Source of the DNA: Klebsiella pneumoniae
Lineage (GTDB): Bacteria > Pseudomonadota > Gammaproteobacteria > Burkholderiales > UBA3065
Assembly (NCBI GenBank): GCA_945897555.1
Contig: CAMDGF010000001.1
Location: 180,866 to 244,865 of the forward strand
Reading direction: 5' to 3'
Length of the DNA stretch: 64,000 bases
Numbering within the stretch: the stretch's first letter is position 1; every line of letters starts with the position of its first letter. Below are positions 32,467-43,632 of this stretch, piece after piece. The translations under genes were made by a program, and so were the position numbers. The notes under the pieces were generated by a model that saw only the letters and a list, made by a program, of their open reading frames with translations, did no database searches and had not been told where the DNA came from.

Positions 32467-32499
32467 AACGCCTCCCGCAGTCTTGTAAGGCTATTGCCA

Positions 32500-33636
32500 T
32501 CAGTGCAGTGTCCACTGCACGAGCTGATCGGCGATCTGTGCCGAGTCGAGGGTCAACGTGGCGCCACCGCGTTTCACCAGTTCGCCCGGCATGCCGAACA
32601 CCACCGCCGAGCGCTCCGATTCGGCGATGGTGCGACCGCCTTGTCGGAACACCTCGACCATGGCATCGGCGCCGTCGTCGCCCATCCCGGTCAGCATCAC
32701 CGTGATGAGTTGTTTGGGAGCGCAGATGCGCAGCGCGCTCTCCACCAGAGCCTCGACCGAGGGGTGCCATGCGTAACGCGGGTCGGCGGGCTTCACCACT
32801 GCGTAGAGGCGGCCGCCACGGTCGCTTACCAGCATGTCTGAGCCACCTTGGGCGATGTGGACCTTGCCCGCCTGGAGAGCGGTCGGCTGGTTCACCTCCG
32901 CCACTTGCAGCGCGCAATGCGCGTCAAGACGGTTGGCGAAGGGGCCGGTGAAGGCCGCTGGCATGTGCTGCGCCACCAGGATCGGCCACGGAAAGTGCGC
33001 GGGGAGGCTCGGCAGGATCTCCTCGAGTGTGCGAGGCCCGCCGGTGGAGACGCCGATCACAACCAAGCCGAAGGGGTACTTGCCACTCACCGGCGCAGCA
33101 CGTGTCGGCACCAGGGGGGCGCGTCGCGCCACGGTATCGGAAGCAGCAGGCGTGACGGGCCGCGTCGGCATCTCACGGCGTGGCACCAGCGGCTCCTTGC
33201 GGGTGGCAGCGGCTGGCGTGGCCGGCCGCACACCCTTGAGCAGGCGTGCGCCGGCTGCAGCACGCACCTTGCTAAGCAATTCGCTGCGCACCTGATCGAT
33301 GGAGAGCGAGATGGTGCCATCCGGCTTGGGCAGGTAGTCCACCGCGCCCAGTGCCATCGCCTCCAGCGTTGCCATCGCGCCCTTCTCGGTGAGCGAGCTG
33401 AGCATCACCACGGGCGTGGGGCGTTGCACCATGATGTGGGAGAGCGCAGTGAGCCCATCCATCTCCGGCATGTTGATGTCCAGCGTGATCACGTCCGGGC
33501 CGAAGCGGTCGAGTTGCTGCAGCGCTTCGCGGCCGTTGCGCGCAGTCTCCACCTCGAAGCCGGGCTCGCCCTGCAACATCGAGACGAGCTGCTTGCGCAT
33601 CAGCGCAGAGTCATCGACTACCAGAACGCGCGTCAT
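32500..33636 (-). CDS. cheB: Protein-glutamate methylesterase CheB
   Basis: Receiver MTRVLVVDDSALMRKQLVSML; GVSTGGPRTLEEILPSLPAHFPWPILVAQHMPAAFTGPFANRLD; MLTGMGDDGADAM. Confidence 0.95.
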   Translation of the reverse strand: MTRVLVVDDSALMRKQLVSMLQGEPGFEVETARNGREALQQLDRFGPDVITLDINMPEMDGLTALSHIMVQRPTPVVMLSSLTEKGAMATLEAMALGAVDYLPKPDGTISLSIDQVRSELLSKVRAAAGARLLKGVRPATPAAATRKEPLVPRREMPTRPVTPAASDTVARRAPLVPTRAAPVSGKYPFGLVVIGVSTGGPRTLEEILPSLPAHFPWPILVAQHMPAAFTGPFANRLDAHCALQVAEVNQPTALQAGKVHIAQGGSDMLVSDRGGRLYAVVKPADPRYAWHPSVEALVESALRICAPKQLITVMLTGMGDDGADAMVEVFRQGGRTIAESERSAVVFGMPGELVKRGGATLTLDSAQIADQLVQWTLH

Positions 33637-33645
33637 GCCGCCGGC

Positions 33646-35184
33646 CTACGCAGCCATCTCCTGAAGCGCGTCGAGTTCGTCCGCCTCCAGAAGTTGTTCG
33701 GGTTCGATCATCATCACCAGCCGCTTGCTCTGCTGCAGGTTGGCGACACGGCGGATCAGCTTGGCCTGCTCGGCGGAGAGGCGCGGGCTCTCCTCGATGG
33801 CATCGTGCGGGATCTTCATCACCTCAGCCACCGAATCGACGATGAAGCCGGTGCGGGTGCCGTTGAGCAGGTAGACCATGATGCGCTGGCGGTCGCTGCG
33901 CTCGGTGCTCTCCAGCCCGAAACGGCGGCGCTGGTCGATCACGGCGAGCACCGATCCGCGCAGGTTGATCACGCCCTCGACGAATTCGGGCGACTTGGGC
34001 ACGCGCGTGAGCGCCTCCGGCACTCGCACGATCTCCTGCACCGATTCGATCGGTACGCCAAACTCGGCTGCGCCGAGACGGAACACCACCACCTGCGATT
34101 CGTCGGCGTTGCCAGCGTCAGCCTCGTCGCGTCCTGCCATGTCCTGATCCCCTTCGTCGTCCTGTGGTTTGCTGATGCTGTCGAGGATGGCGGCCGAGAA
34201 CAGTCGCTCGGGTGCGATCACCGACACCAGTCGGGCGCCCTCGCCCAGACGGCAGATGGCGGTGATGTCGCTCTCTCCGCCGCGCGCCATGATCGGGGGC
34301 ATCTCGTCGACCAGCTCCTTGGGCACGCGCAGCACTTCGCTGACGCGGTCCATCACCAGGCCCACCGACACTTCATTGAGGTTCACCACCACCACGCGAT
34401 CGGTGGGGGAGAGTTCGCGCTGCGGCAGCGCGAACAGATGACGCAGGCTCACCAGCGGCAGCAGGCGGTTGCGCAGGGTCATGATGCCGACCAGCGCCGC
34501 CGGGCCGTCCGGCACCTGGATCACGTGTTCGGGTGCTTGCACGATCTCTTGCACCGAGGCGATCGGGATGGCGTATTCCTGATTCTCGACGACAAAGCTC
34601 ACCAGCTGGATCTCGTCGCTGAGTGCGTCATCGTCGCCATCGCCGTCGCCATGCCGGGTGTTCTCGCCCAGCGCTGAGCCGCTGGTGCGGTGGATCTCGG
34701 CGAACGAGCGTTCGATCAGGCGGGCGAAGTCGACCAACATGATCATCTCTTCGCCGGCACCCTTGATGACGCCGCTGATGAGGTCGCTGCGGCCTGCCTC
34801 GCTGAGCTTGTCGGCGGGCTCGAGCTGGTCCGGCTCGATCGAGATGACGCTGGTCACGCAATCGACCACGAAGCCCATCGGTGCGCCCAGGTCGATGACC
34901 ACGGCGCGGGTCAGTTCATCGCTGGCGATGTCAGGCAGGCTGAAGATCTGCCGCAGGCTGACGATCGGCAGCACATGGCCGCGCAGGTTAGCCAAGCCCA
35001 GCAGGTGCGCCGGCGCCAGCGGCACGCGCACGGCGTCGGGCACGCGGATGATCTCCTGGACCGGCGCCATCGGCGCGGCAAAGATCTCTCCGCCCACTTT
35101 AAAGGTGACGTACTGGTGCAGGTCGTCGGCAGGCGGTTCGCCAACGCCGGCCAGATCTGCGGCGTCCGCACTCAGGTCGCTCAT
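33646..35184 (-). CDS. Protein with three tandem CheW domains
   Basis: Three copies of the CheW signature in 512 aa: APMAPVQEIIRVPDAVRVP, IPIASVQEIVQAPEHVIQVP, VPIESVQEIVRVPEALTRVP, each followed by NLRG/TLRN motifs. Confidence 0.93.
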   Translation of the reverse strand: MSDLSADAADLAGVGEPPADDLHQYVTFKVGGEIFAAPMAPVQEIIRVPDAVRVPLAPAHLLGLANLRGHVLPIVSLRQIFSLPDIASDELTRAVVIDLGAPMGFVVDCVTSVISIEPDQLEPADKLSEAGRSDLISGVIKGAGEEMIMLVDFARLIERSFAEIHRTSGSALGENTRHGDGDGDDDALSDEIQLVSFVVENQEYAIPIASVQEIVQAPEHVIQVPDGPAALVGIMTLRNRLLPLVSLRHLFALPQRELSPTDRVVVVNLNEVSVGLVMDRVSEVLRVPKELVDEMPPIMARGGESDITAICRLGEGARLVSVIAPERLFSAAILDSISKPQDDEGDQDMAGRDEADAGNADESQVVVFRLGAAEFGVPIESVQEIVRVPEALTRVPKSPEFVEGVINLRGSVLAVIDQRRRFGLESTERSDRQRIMVYLLNGTRTGFIVDSVAEVMKIPHDAIEESPRLSAEQAKLIRRVANLQQSKRLVMMIEPEQLLEADELDALQEMAA

Positions 35185-35203
35185 CTCAGGGCCCTCGAGC
35201 GGC

Positions 35204-37147
35204 TCAGGCGCTCTGCAGCTCGTCGGCCAGAGAGGCGATCTCCTCGATCGCTGCCGACAGTTCCTCGGCGCCTTGTGACTGCTGACGGGCAGCCGTGGAG
35301 GCCTCGCCGGCGGCCTGCTCGGCCTCGGCAGCGGCGGCGCTGATCTGCTCCACGCCGGCCTTGATCTGCGTCACCTGTGCGGCGACCTCCTCGGCCAATC
35401 TGAGCGCCTGCTGGTTGCCCCCGGCCACCTCCAGCACGTCGTTCTCCATCTGCACGAGCGCGCTGGTGATGCCCTTCGACTTCTCTACCTCGACCAGCGC
35501 GGCCGAAGCGATCTCCTCGAGGTCACGGCGCACGGCGGCGATCTGGTCCTGCACGCTTTTGACCATGTCCTTGATGCGGTCGGCGTTCTCGGCCGAGTCG
35601 TGTGCCAGATTGCGGATGTCGGTGGCGACCACCACGAAGCCCTTGCCGAACTCGCCGGCGCGCGCGGCTTCGATGGCGCCATTCACTGCCAGCATGTTGG
35701 TCTGGATCGAGACCGAGGTGATGGCATCGACGATCTTGTCGATGCGGCGGCTCACCAGTTCGAGCTCCTTGATCTGGACGAGGCTGTTGCGCGTGGTCTC
35801 GACCGAACTCTTGATACCAGCAACCAGCGCATCGACGTTGGTCTTGTTGTCGGCGAGCAGCTTCTGGATCGCCTTGACGCGGTCCAAGGCGGACTCGGCG
35901 CGCTCGCGCGTCAGCCGCGAGCTGCTCTCGATCTGCGTCACCGCCGAGGACGACTCCTCGCAAGCGGCAGCTTGGCTCTGCGCGCCTTTGCGGATCTCGT
36001 CGATGGCGACCATGATCTGTGTCGAGGCGCGGTTGATCTCCTGCACGGCCGACGACAGTTCCTCGGCAGCGGAGGCCACGTCTTCGGCACTCTTTGCGAT
36101 GTTGGTGCTGTTCTTCAGGTCTTCGGCGATCTCGGCCAGATTGGCTGCGGTGGCCTCGCACTCGGCGAGCGCCTGCGCCTGCTCCGACACGGTCTTGGCC
36201 GATTCTTCGCAGGCAGACGACTGCTGCTCGGCGGCGGCGGCGATGGATTCAGCGCCGCGCATGGCCTGTGTCGCTCCGGCGGCAGCTTGTTGGGCGGCAG
36301 TGGCGATCTCGTCGGCACCGACCACGATCTGCGCCGAGTCGCCTTCGATCTGCTTGAGTTGCGCGGTGATGACCTTACCCTTTTCGGCTTCTTCCTGGAC
36401 CAGCGTGGCCGACTGGTTGATACCGTCGGAGATGGTCTTGACCTCGCCCTGAATCTGCGAGACCAGCTTCTGGATCTCGCCTGCGCTCTTCTCCGAGGTC
36501 TCGGCCAGTGTCCGCACCTCGTCGGCGACCACGGCGAAGCCCTTGCCATGCTTGCCGGCGCGGGCCGCCTCGATGGCAGCGTTGAGCGCCAGCAGATTGG
36601 TCTGGTCAGCGATGCGTGCAACCGCCTTGACGATATCGCCGATGTTGGCAGCCTGCCGCTCGAGTTCTCCGACCATCTCCACCGAGGCGATCTGACGCTG
36701 CGCGGCCACGCTCACATTGCTCACCGAGACGGTGACGTCGGTCTCGATGGTGCCGGCCAGCGTCTGCATGCTGGCTGCGCGCGTCTGCGACAGTTTGGCG
36801 CCTTGCATCTGCTGGGTGATGGCGGAGGTGATGGCGGTCACGGCTTGCAACGATTGCTGCGCAGCACTCGAGGCCTGCTGGGCGCCAGCCGAGATGGTGT
36901 CGGAGGCGCGGCGAAGTTCTTCGGATGCGCTCGCTGCCTCGTTGATGCCGGAGGCGAGCTCGGCCGACGCGGCGGCGATGCGCTCGGCGGCCTGCTGCTG
37001 CTTGGCCAAGGTGCGCGCCTTGCGGCGCAGCGCATCGGCATCCCGACTCGAGACCGGGGCTTGTTCCGGGGTGCGCGGCGGCGCGTCGTTGTGGGATTCG
37101 GCGGCAACCCGCGCTTTCTTCACCAGAGCCATCTGCTGAGTCTCCAA
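35204..37147 (-). CDS. Soluble chemoreceptor with two MCP signalling tips (DosM-like)
   Basis: 647 aa with no TM segment; tip 1 [35 protein letters not shown] and tip 2 [35 protein letters not shown]. Confidence 0.9.
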   Translation of the reverse strand: METQQMALVKKARVAAESHNDAPPRTPEQAPVSSRDADALRRKARTLAKQQQAAERIAAASAELASGINEAASASEELRRASDTISAGAQQASSAAQQSLQAVTAITSAITQQMQGAKLSQTRAASMQTLAGTIETDVTVSVSNVSVAAQRQIASVEMVGELERQAANIGDIVKAVARIADQTNLLALNAAIEAARAGKHGKGFAVVADEVRTLAETSEKSAGEIQKLVSQIQGEVKTISDGINQSATLVQEEAEKGKVITAQLKQIEGDSAQIVVGADEIATAAQQAAAGATQAMRGAESIAAAAEQQSSACEESAKTVSEQAQALAECEATAANLAEIAEDLKNSTNIAKSAEDVASAAEELSSAVQEINRASTQIMVAIDEIRKGAQSQAAACEESSSAVTQIESSSRLTRERAESALDRVKAIQKLLADNKTNVDALVAGIKSSVETTRNSLVQIKELELVSRRIDKIVDAITSVSIQTNMLAVNGAIEAARAGEFGKGFVVVATDIRNLAHDSAENADRIKDMVKSVQDQIAAVRRDLEEIASAALVEVEKSKGITSALVQMENDVLEVAGGNQQALRLAEEVAAQVTQIKAGVEQISAAAAEAEQAAGEASTAARQQSQGAEELSAAIEEIASLADELQSA

Positions 37148-37240
37148 GATCTCGTTGCTTGTCTTTGCCGTGCTGGACCTGCCAGTCGGCCGGTCAGCGC
37201 CCGCGGCACCTGGCCAGACTCTAAAACGCTTATGTTTAAG

Positions 37241-37255
37241 TTATAAGTCTTATAA
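37241..37255. repeat. 15-bp palindrome TTATAAGTCTTATAA in the AT-rich promoter region of the chemosensory operon
   Basis: 7-bp arms ttataag/cttataa around a single T; about 95 bp upstream of the receptor start codon. Confidence 0.6.
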
Positions 37256-37315
37256 AGCTGAGTTACTAAGCTAATCCAAGGCAGGTGGAAAAGCAAATCA
37301 TCTCGTGCGACAAGT

Positions 37316-37345
37316 AAAAAGCCCCTGACGCATCAGGGGCTTTTG
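37316..37345 (-). terminator. Terminator downstream of rho (potentially bidirectional)
   Basis: agcccctga-cgca-tcaggggct hairpin flanked by AAAAA on the left and TTTT on the right. Confidence 0.88.
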
Positions 37346-37403
37346 GGACGGCTGGCGGCCGGTGGCAGGCCGCCCTTGTGGCGCAGGCGCGTGTCGGCGC
37401 CGC

Positions 37404-38663
<1,260 letters not shown>

Positions 38664-38810
38664 GCGGAGGTGGCCCTTGTGCGGGCAGAGGTTGATGTGG
38701 GCAGGTGCTGCGGCGAGGGGTGCGGCGAGGGAGGGAGCAGGCCGGCGGGGAACCCGCGGCGGGGTTCGCTGCAGCAAGAATGCCGTCAGCGGACCCTCAA
38801 AGTACGGCGG

Positions 38811-39137
38811 TTACAGGTTGCTGTCAATAAAAGCGGTGAGTTGCGACTTGCTCAACGCGCCGACCTTGGTGGCGGCGACGTTGCCGTCCTTGAACAGCAT
38901 CAGCGTCGGGATGCCGCGGATACCGAACCGTGTCGGCGTGTCGGGGTTCTGGTCGATGTTGACCTTGGCGATGCTGACGCGCCCCGCGTATTCGCGGGCC
39001 ACCTCGTCGAGGATCGGCGCGATCATCTTGCAGGGGCCGCACCATTCGGCCCAGTAATCAACAAGAACCGGCTGGGGGGCCTTGAGGACATCGCTCTCGA
39101 AGGATGCGTCGGTGACATGCAATATGGAATCGCTCAT
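38811..39137 (-). CDS. trxA: Thioredoxin
   Basis: [43 protein letters not shown]; upstream of rho. Confidence 0.96.
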   Translation of the reverse strand: MSDSILHVTDASFESDVLKAPQPVLVDYWAEWCGPCKMIAPILDEVAREYAGRVSIAKVNIDQNPDTPTRFGIRGIPTLMLFKDGNVAATKVGALSKSQLTAFIDSNL

Positions 39138-39431
39138 GGGTCGTTGCTTGATGGGTGGGTAGGAGACGGGTGAGGGTCGCGAGGTGCCCCGGCGGGTGGC
39201 CGATGCGGCTTGCGGCCCAGTGGCAGGCCGTGGCGAGGGCTCGGGTGCTATGAGCCACTAGCGTTCACGTCTGCCCCCCGGATAGTAGCGGCATGTGGGG
39301 TGTGCTGTCACGGAGTGATGGCGCAGCTCTGGTAGAATGTAACGTTAAATTGTCATATCCGCTTCGCGATTTCGGGCCGCAGGGCCCGGCGCCATACCGA
39401 CTGGCTGTTTTACCGACGGAGACGTTCCGCC

Positions 39432-39755
39432 ATGACCTATGTAGTGACCGAAGGCTGTATCAAGTGCAAGTTCACCGACTGCGTCGACGTCTGCCCGGTG
39501 GATTGTTTCCGTGAGGGTCCCAACTTTTTGGTGATCGACCCCGACGAGTGCATCGATTGCACACTGTGCGTGGCCGAGTGCCCGGCCGACGCCATCTTCG
39601 CCGAGGATGACGTGCCCGCAGACCAGCAGGACTTCATCGAACTCAACGCCGAACTCGCACGCCTCTGGAAGCCCATCATCGAGAGCAAGGAGGCGATGCC
39701 TGAGGCTGACGACTGGGTCAAGGTGAAAGACAAGCGCGGCCTGCTGGAGCGCTGA
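39432..39755 (+). CDS. fdxA: Seven-iron ferredoxin FdxA
   Basis: [60 protein letters not shown]. Confidence 0.95.
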   Translation: MTYVVTEGCIKCKFTDCVDVCPVDCFREGPNFLVIDPDECIDCTLCVAECPADAIFAEDDVPADQQDFIELNAELARLWKPIIESKEAMPEADDWVKVKDKRGLLER

Positions 39756-39768
39756 GCCAGGCCGCATC

Positions 39769-42504
39769 ATGCACCGCGGAGCGTGCACGACGGGCGGGAC
39801 GCCCGCCCGCCTCGCGCTGCCGCCCAAAGATCCGTTCGCTGCGCTGGCAGGCGCCCTGTTGGCGACAGCGGGCACAGCGTCGGCCATCGCGGGCCATACC
39901 GTGTTGTTGCCGCATATGGCATTGGCGCCGGCGCTGGTGCGGGCGATCTCTGCCGCTGCCGGTGGGGCCAGCCCGCTGCCACGCATCCTCACGCTGCAGG
40001 AGTGGCTGGCTCAGCAGCCGGTGCCACCCGTCAAGCTCACGCAGACGCAACGGGTGGTGGAGCTGCAGCGGCAACTCGCCGGGCGGTCGTGGCTGGTCGG
40101 CGCCGATCACTGGACGATGGCGGCAGAACTCGCCGACCTGTTCGAGGCGCTGGGGCGGGCCAGCAGCCGGCTTCCTGCTGATGTCGAACAGTTCACAGCC
40201 CTGCTCGAAGCAGCCTACCAGACCCGTGCCGGCGATCTGCTGCGCGCCGACGCGCGGCTTGTGCACGAGCTCTGGCATGCCTGCGAGGGCCGCCCCGAGT
40301 GGGGCCTGAGCCGCTGGCAGCGTGATGAGCTGGCCATGGCCCATCTGCTTGGCCGACCCGAAGGGCCGCTCTGGGTGTTCGACGCAGCTCGGCTCACGCC
40401 GCAGGCCGCAGGTTTTGTGGAGCGTTACGCGGGATCGGCGCCGGTTACGCTGGGTGTTCTCGATGTCGCCGCCAGCGCGCGTGCCGCTTGGGTGCACGAG
40501 GCTTGCGTCGCCGATGCCGATGCTCTGGGCCAGCGGGCGCGTGACTGGGTGGCCGATCATCCGCTGCCGCCGCAAGGCATCCACGTGCATGTGGCGCTGG
40601 GCCGTGAGGGGGAGGCGCGGCACGTCTGCGATACGGTGTGCGGGTGGCTCGCCGATGGCCTGCAGCGCATCGCTGTGGTCGCCACCGATCGTGCGCTCGC
40701 ACGCCGGCTGCGCGCCCTGCTCGAGCGACGCGGGGTGTTGGCCGAGGACGCCGCGGGTTGGTCGTTCGCCACCACCCGGGTCGGTGCGGCGGTGCGTGAC
40801 CTCGTCCGACTGCAAGCACGACCCACCGCGGCTCTGCTGCACGCCACCATCGATTCGCCGCTGGTGGCCGCCGACCAGCGTGATGCGCTGCTCGCAGCAC
40901 TCTGCCCGTCGCTTGACGCCTTGCCACCGCACGCGCTGTTGGCCTGGGAAGCACCGGTAGCGGCGGCGGCCGAATCGGCAGACGCCTCGGCCTGGCTCGA
41001 CACCTTGCGCGACTCGCTGCGCATGATGGGCGGTTCCGCCCGCCCCATGGCCGATCGCATCGGCTCGCTGCGGGCGGCCCTCGAGCAGCTCGCGCCACAC
41101 CTGGCGCTCGATGTGGCAGGCCGACAGTGGCTTGCCCATCTTCAAGAGTCACAGCAGGCACTTGCGCGCGATGCCGCCCATCGCAGCCGCCGCGACCTCG
41201 CCGGCTGGCTCGACTGGGCGCTTGAGAACACCTTGTTCCGTGACGACTCGGTGCAGAGCCCGGTGTTGCTCACGCACCCTTCGGCCTTGCGAGGGATGAC
41301 CTTCGATGCGCTGATCGTCGCCGGCGCCGATGCCGCGCATCTGCCCTCGATCGGGTCGAGGGCGCGCATCATCCGCGATGCTGCCCGTGCCGAGCTGGGT
41401 CTCCCCGATGCCGCCGCGCGCCGGGCCGCTGCGGTCGAAGACTGGTGTCTGCTGATGGGCTGTGCGCCGCGCATCGAGATCAGCTGGCAGACGCTCGACG
41501 ACCGCGGCGAGCCCAACGCGGCCTCGCCCTGGGTGCAGCTCATGCAAGGCTTCCATGCACTGGCTTGGGGGTTCTCACTGCCGGCTGCGGTGCCCTTTGC
41601 GGCAGCCGCCAGCGAGACCGCAGCGACGCTGCCTCCGGCCGAGTGGGCGGCGTTGTCAGCGCCGCCCGGGGCGCTCAGCCCGTCTGCCTATCAGGCCTTG
41701 CTGGAGTGCCCTTACCGATGGTTCGTGCGCACCGGTCTTGGCCTCAAGGCCCCTGATGAGGTGAGTGAGAGCGTCGCGGCGCGCGACTTCGGTGTCCTCG
41801 TGCATCAGATCCTCGGTGACTTTCATCGTGCCGTGCCTCAGATCGCGGCGCTCGGCCGCGAGGCGGCTCTGCAACGACTCGAGGACATCGCGTTGCGGTG
41901 CTTTGAGCCTATCGTCGCGCGTGATCACGCCGCCACTGCTTGGCTGGAACGCTGGCGCGACGTCGCTCCGGCCTACGTCGATTGGCAGCTCGTCCGTGAG
42001 GCCGAGGGATGGCGCATCGATCCTGCCGCCTGCGAGCAGCCGGTGCACCTGCCGCTGCGCTGGGGCGCCGATGCGGAGCTCATGCTCCACGGCCGGCCCG
42101 ACCGCGTCGATCGTTGCAATGGGTCTGCAGCCATCACCGATTACAAGACCGGTGCACGCAAGCCGCTGGAGTGTCTGGTGAGCGACCCGACCGAGGACGC
42201 ACAGTTGGTTCTGTATGCGGCTTTGATCGATGGGGTCAGCGAGGTGGCCTACCTGCCACTCGGCTCGGATGCCGTGGAAGAGGGCGGCTTGCGCGCCGTG
42301 GTGCTGGCGCAACCTCTGCTCGATCAGGCGGTGGCCGGGCATATCGAGCGGCTTCGCGACACCTTGCAGCGTGTCGGCAGCGGCGAGTCGTTGCGTGCCA
42401 TGGGAGACGCGGCCGCCTGCCGCCATTGCCATGCGCGCGGCATCTGCCGGCGTGACCACCGCGCCGAGGCGCTGTCGGGGGCGCTCGCCGCGTCCGCTGC
42501 CTAG
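39769..42504 (+). CDS. AddB-like PD-(D/E)XK nuclease / inactivated helicase-like protein
   Basis: Nuclease motif AAITDYKTGARK; four-Cys Fe-S pattern: CPYRWFVRTG plus C-terminal CRHCHARGIC (CxxC-x5-C). Confidence 0.85.
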   Translation: MHRGACTTGGTPARLALPPKDPFAALAGALLATAGTASAIAGHTVLLPHMALAPALVRAISAAAGGASPLPRILTLQEWLAQQPVPPVKLTQTQRVVELQRQLAGRSWLVGADHWTMAAELADLFEALGRASSRLPADVEQFTALLEAAYQTRAGDLLRADARLVHELWHACEGRPEWGLSRWQRDELAMAHLLGRPEGPLWVFDAARLTPQAAGFVERYAGSAPVTLGVLDVAASARAAWVHEACVADADALGQRARDWVADHPLPPQGIHVHVALGREGEARHVCDTVCGWLADGLQRIAVVATDRALARRLRALLERRGVLAEDAAGWSFATTRVGAAVRDLVRLQARPTAALLHATIDSPLVAADQRDALLAALCPSLDALPPHALLAWEAPVAAAAESADASAWLDTLRDSLRMMGGSARPMADRIGSLRAALEQLAPHLALDVAGRQWLAHLQESQQALARDAAHRSRRDLAGWLDWALENTLFRDDSVQSPVLLTHPSALRGMTFDALIVAGADAAHLPSIGSRARIIRDAARAELGLPDAAARRAAAVEDWCLLMGCAPRIEISWQTLDDRGEPNAASPWVQLMQGFHALAWGFSLPAAVPFAAAASETAATLPPAEWAALSAPPGALSPSAYQALLECPYRWFVRTGLGLKAPDEVSESVAARDFGVLVHQILGDFHRAVPQIAALGREAALQRLEDIALRCFEPIVARDHAATAWLERWRDVAPAYVDWQLVREAEGWRIDPAACEQPVHLPLRWGADAELMLHGRPDRVDRCNGSAAITDYKTGARKPLECLVSDPTEDAQLVLYAALIDGVSEVAYLPLGSDAVEEGGLRAVVLAQPLLDQAVAGHIERLRDTLQRVGSGESLRAMGDAAACRHCHARGICRRDHRAEALSGALAASAA

Positions 42505-42528
42505 CCCGGGGCGACGGGCTGCCCGGCT

Positions 42529-43632
42529 TCAGGCGGCGTGGAGCAGCGCTGCCAGCACCTCGAGGAAGCGCTGGTTCTCGTGCGGCAGGCCGATCGAGAC
42601 GCGCAGATGGCGCGGCATGCCATAGCTGGCGATGGGTCGTACGATCACGCCATGCCGTAGCAGGCCGGCGTTCACCGCCGCAGCATCGCCCACCTCAACG
42701 GCCAAGAAGTTGGCCGCCGACAGGATGTAGGGCACGCCCAGCGCGTCGAGGCCGGCGCGCATCTGCGCCATACCTGCGCGATTGGCCTGCGCGCTGCGCG
42801 CTACAAAGTCGTCATCGCCCAGCGCGGCCACGGCCGCCGCCAATGCGATGCTGTTGACGTTGAAAGGCTGCCGCACACGGTTGCAGAGGTCGATGAGCGC
42901 CGGGTCGGCCACGCCAAAGCCCACGCGCAGGCCAGCCAAGCCATAGATCTTGGCCAGCGTGCGCGTCACCAGCAGTCGCGGGTGTTCGCGCACCCAGGCC
43001 AGACTGTCGCAGCGCTGCGCAGGCTCGAGGTACTCGGTGTAAGCCTCGTCGAGCACCGCCACCACATGGGCTGGCAGGGCGAAGATGAACTCGCGCACCG
43101 CTTCAGGGGCCAGTAGCGTGCCGGTGGGGTTGTTGGGGTTGGCGATCCAGACCACCCGCGTGTCGGGCCGGATGGCAGCGCGCATGGCAGCGAGGTCGTG
43201 GCCGTAGTCGCGTGCGGGCACCTCGATGCGCTCGGCCCCTACGGTCTGGCAGACCAAGCCATACACCGCAAAGGCGTGTTGGCTGTAGACGGCGCTGGTG
43301 CCGGGGCCGAGGAACACGCGGCCGACCATGTCGAGCACGTCGTTCGAGCCATTGCCCAGCACGATCTGCTCCGGTTGCAGGCCGAACCGGGCCGACAACG
43401 CGGCCTTGAGGTCGAAGCCGGCGCCATCTGGATAGCGTGCCAGCTCGCCGAGCGCGCCGGCGGCTGCGGCAATCGCGGCCGGGCTCATGCCGAGCGGGTT
43501 CTCGTTGCTGGCGAGCTTGACGATGTCGGCCTCGGCGATGCCGGTCTCGCGCGACAACTCGGCGATCGGCTTGCCGGTCTGGTAGGCGGCGATGCCGCGT
43601 ACGCTCGGCAGCGCGAGCGCGTCGCAGCTCAC
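42529..43632 (-). CDS. hisC: Histidinol-phosphate aminotransferase
   Basis: KLASNENPLGMSPAAIAA; NPNNPTGT; LDEAYTEYL; RTLAKIYGLAGLRVGFG. Confidence 0.93.
   Translation of the reverse strand: MSCDALALPSVRGIAAYQTGKPIAELSRETGIAEADIVKLASNENPLGMSPAAIAAAAGALGELARYPDGAGFDLKAALSARFGLQPEQIVLGNGSNDVLDMVGRVFLGPGTSAVYSQHAFAVYGLVCQTVGAERIEVPARDYGHDLAAMRAAIRPDTRVVWIANPNNPTGTLLAPEAVREFIFALPAHVVAVLDEAYTEYLEPAQRCDSLAWVREHPRLLVTRTLAKIYGLAGLRVGFGVADPALIDLCNRVRQPFNVNSIALAAAVAALGDDDFVARSAQANRAGMAQMRAGLDALGVPYILSAANFLAVEVGDAAAVNAGLLRHGVIVRPIASYGMPRHLRVSIGLPHENQRFLEVLAALLHAA

Noticed and set aside
32848-34677. 609-aa plus-strand ORF
   Set aside because: Antisense shadow of cheB and the triple-CheW gene
35600-37246. 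548-aa plus-strand ORF
   Set aside because: Antisense shadow of the double-tip chemoreceptor
39718-41145. 475-aa minus-strand ORF
   Set aside because: Antisense to the AddB-like gene
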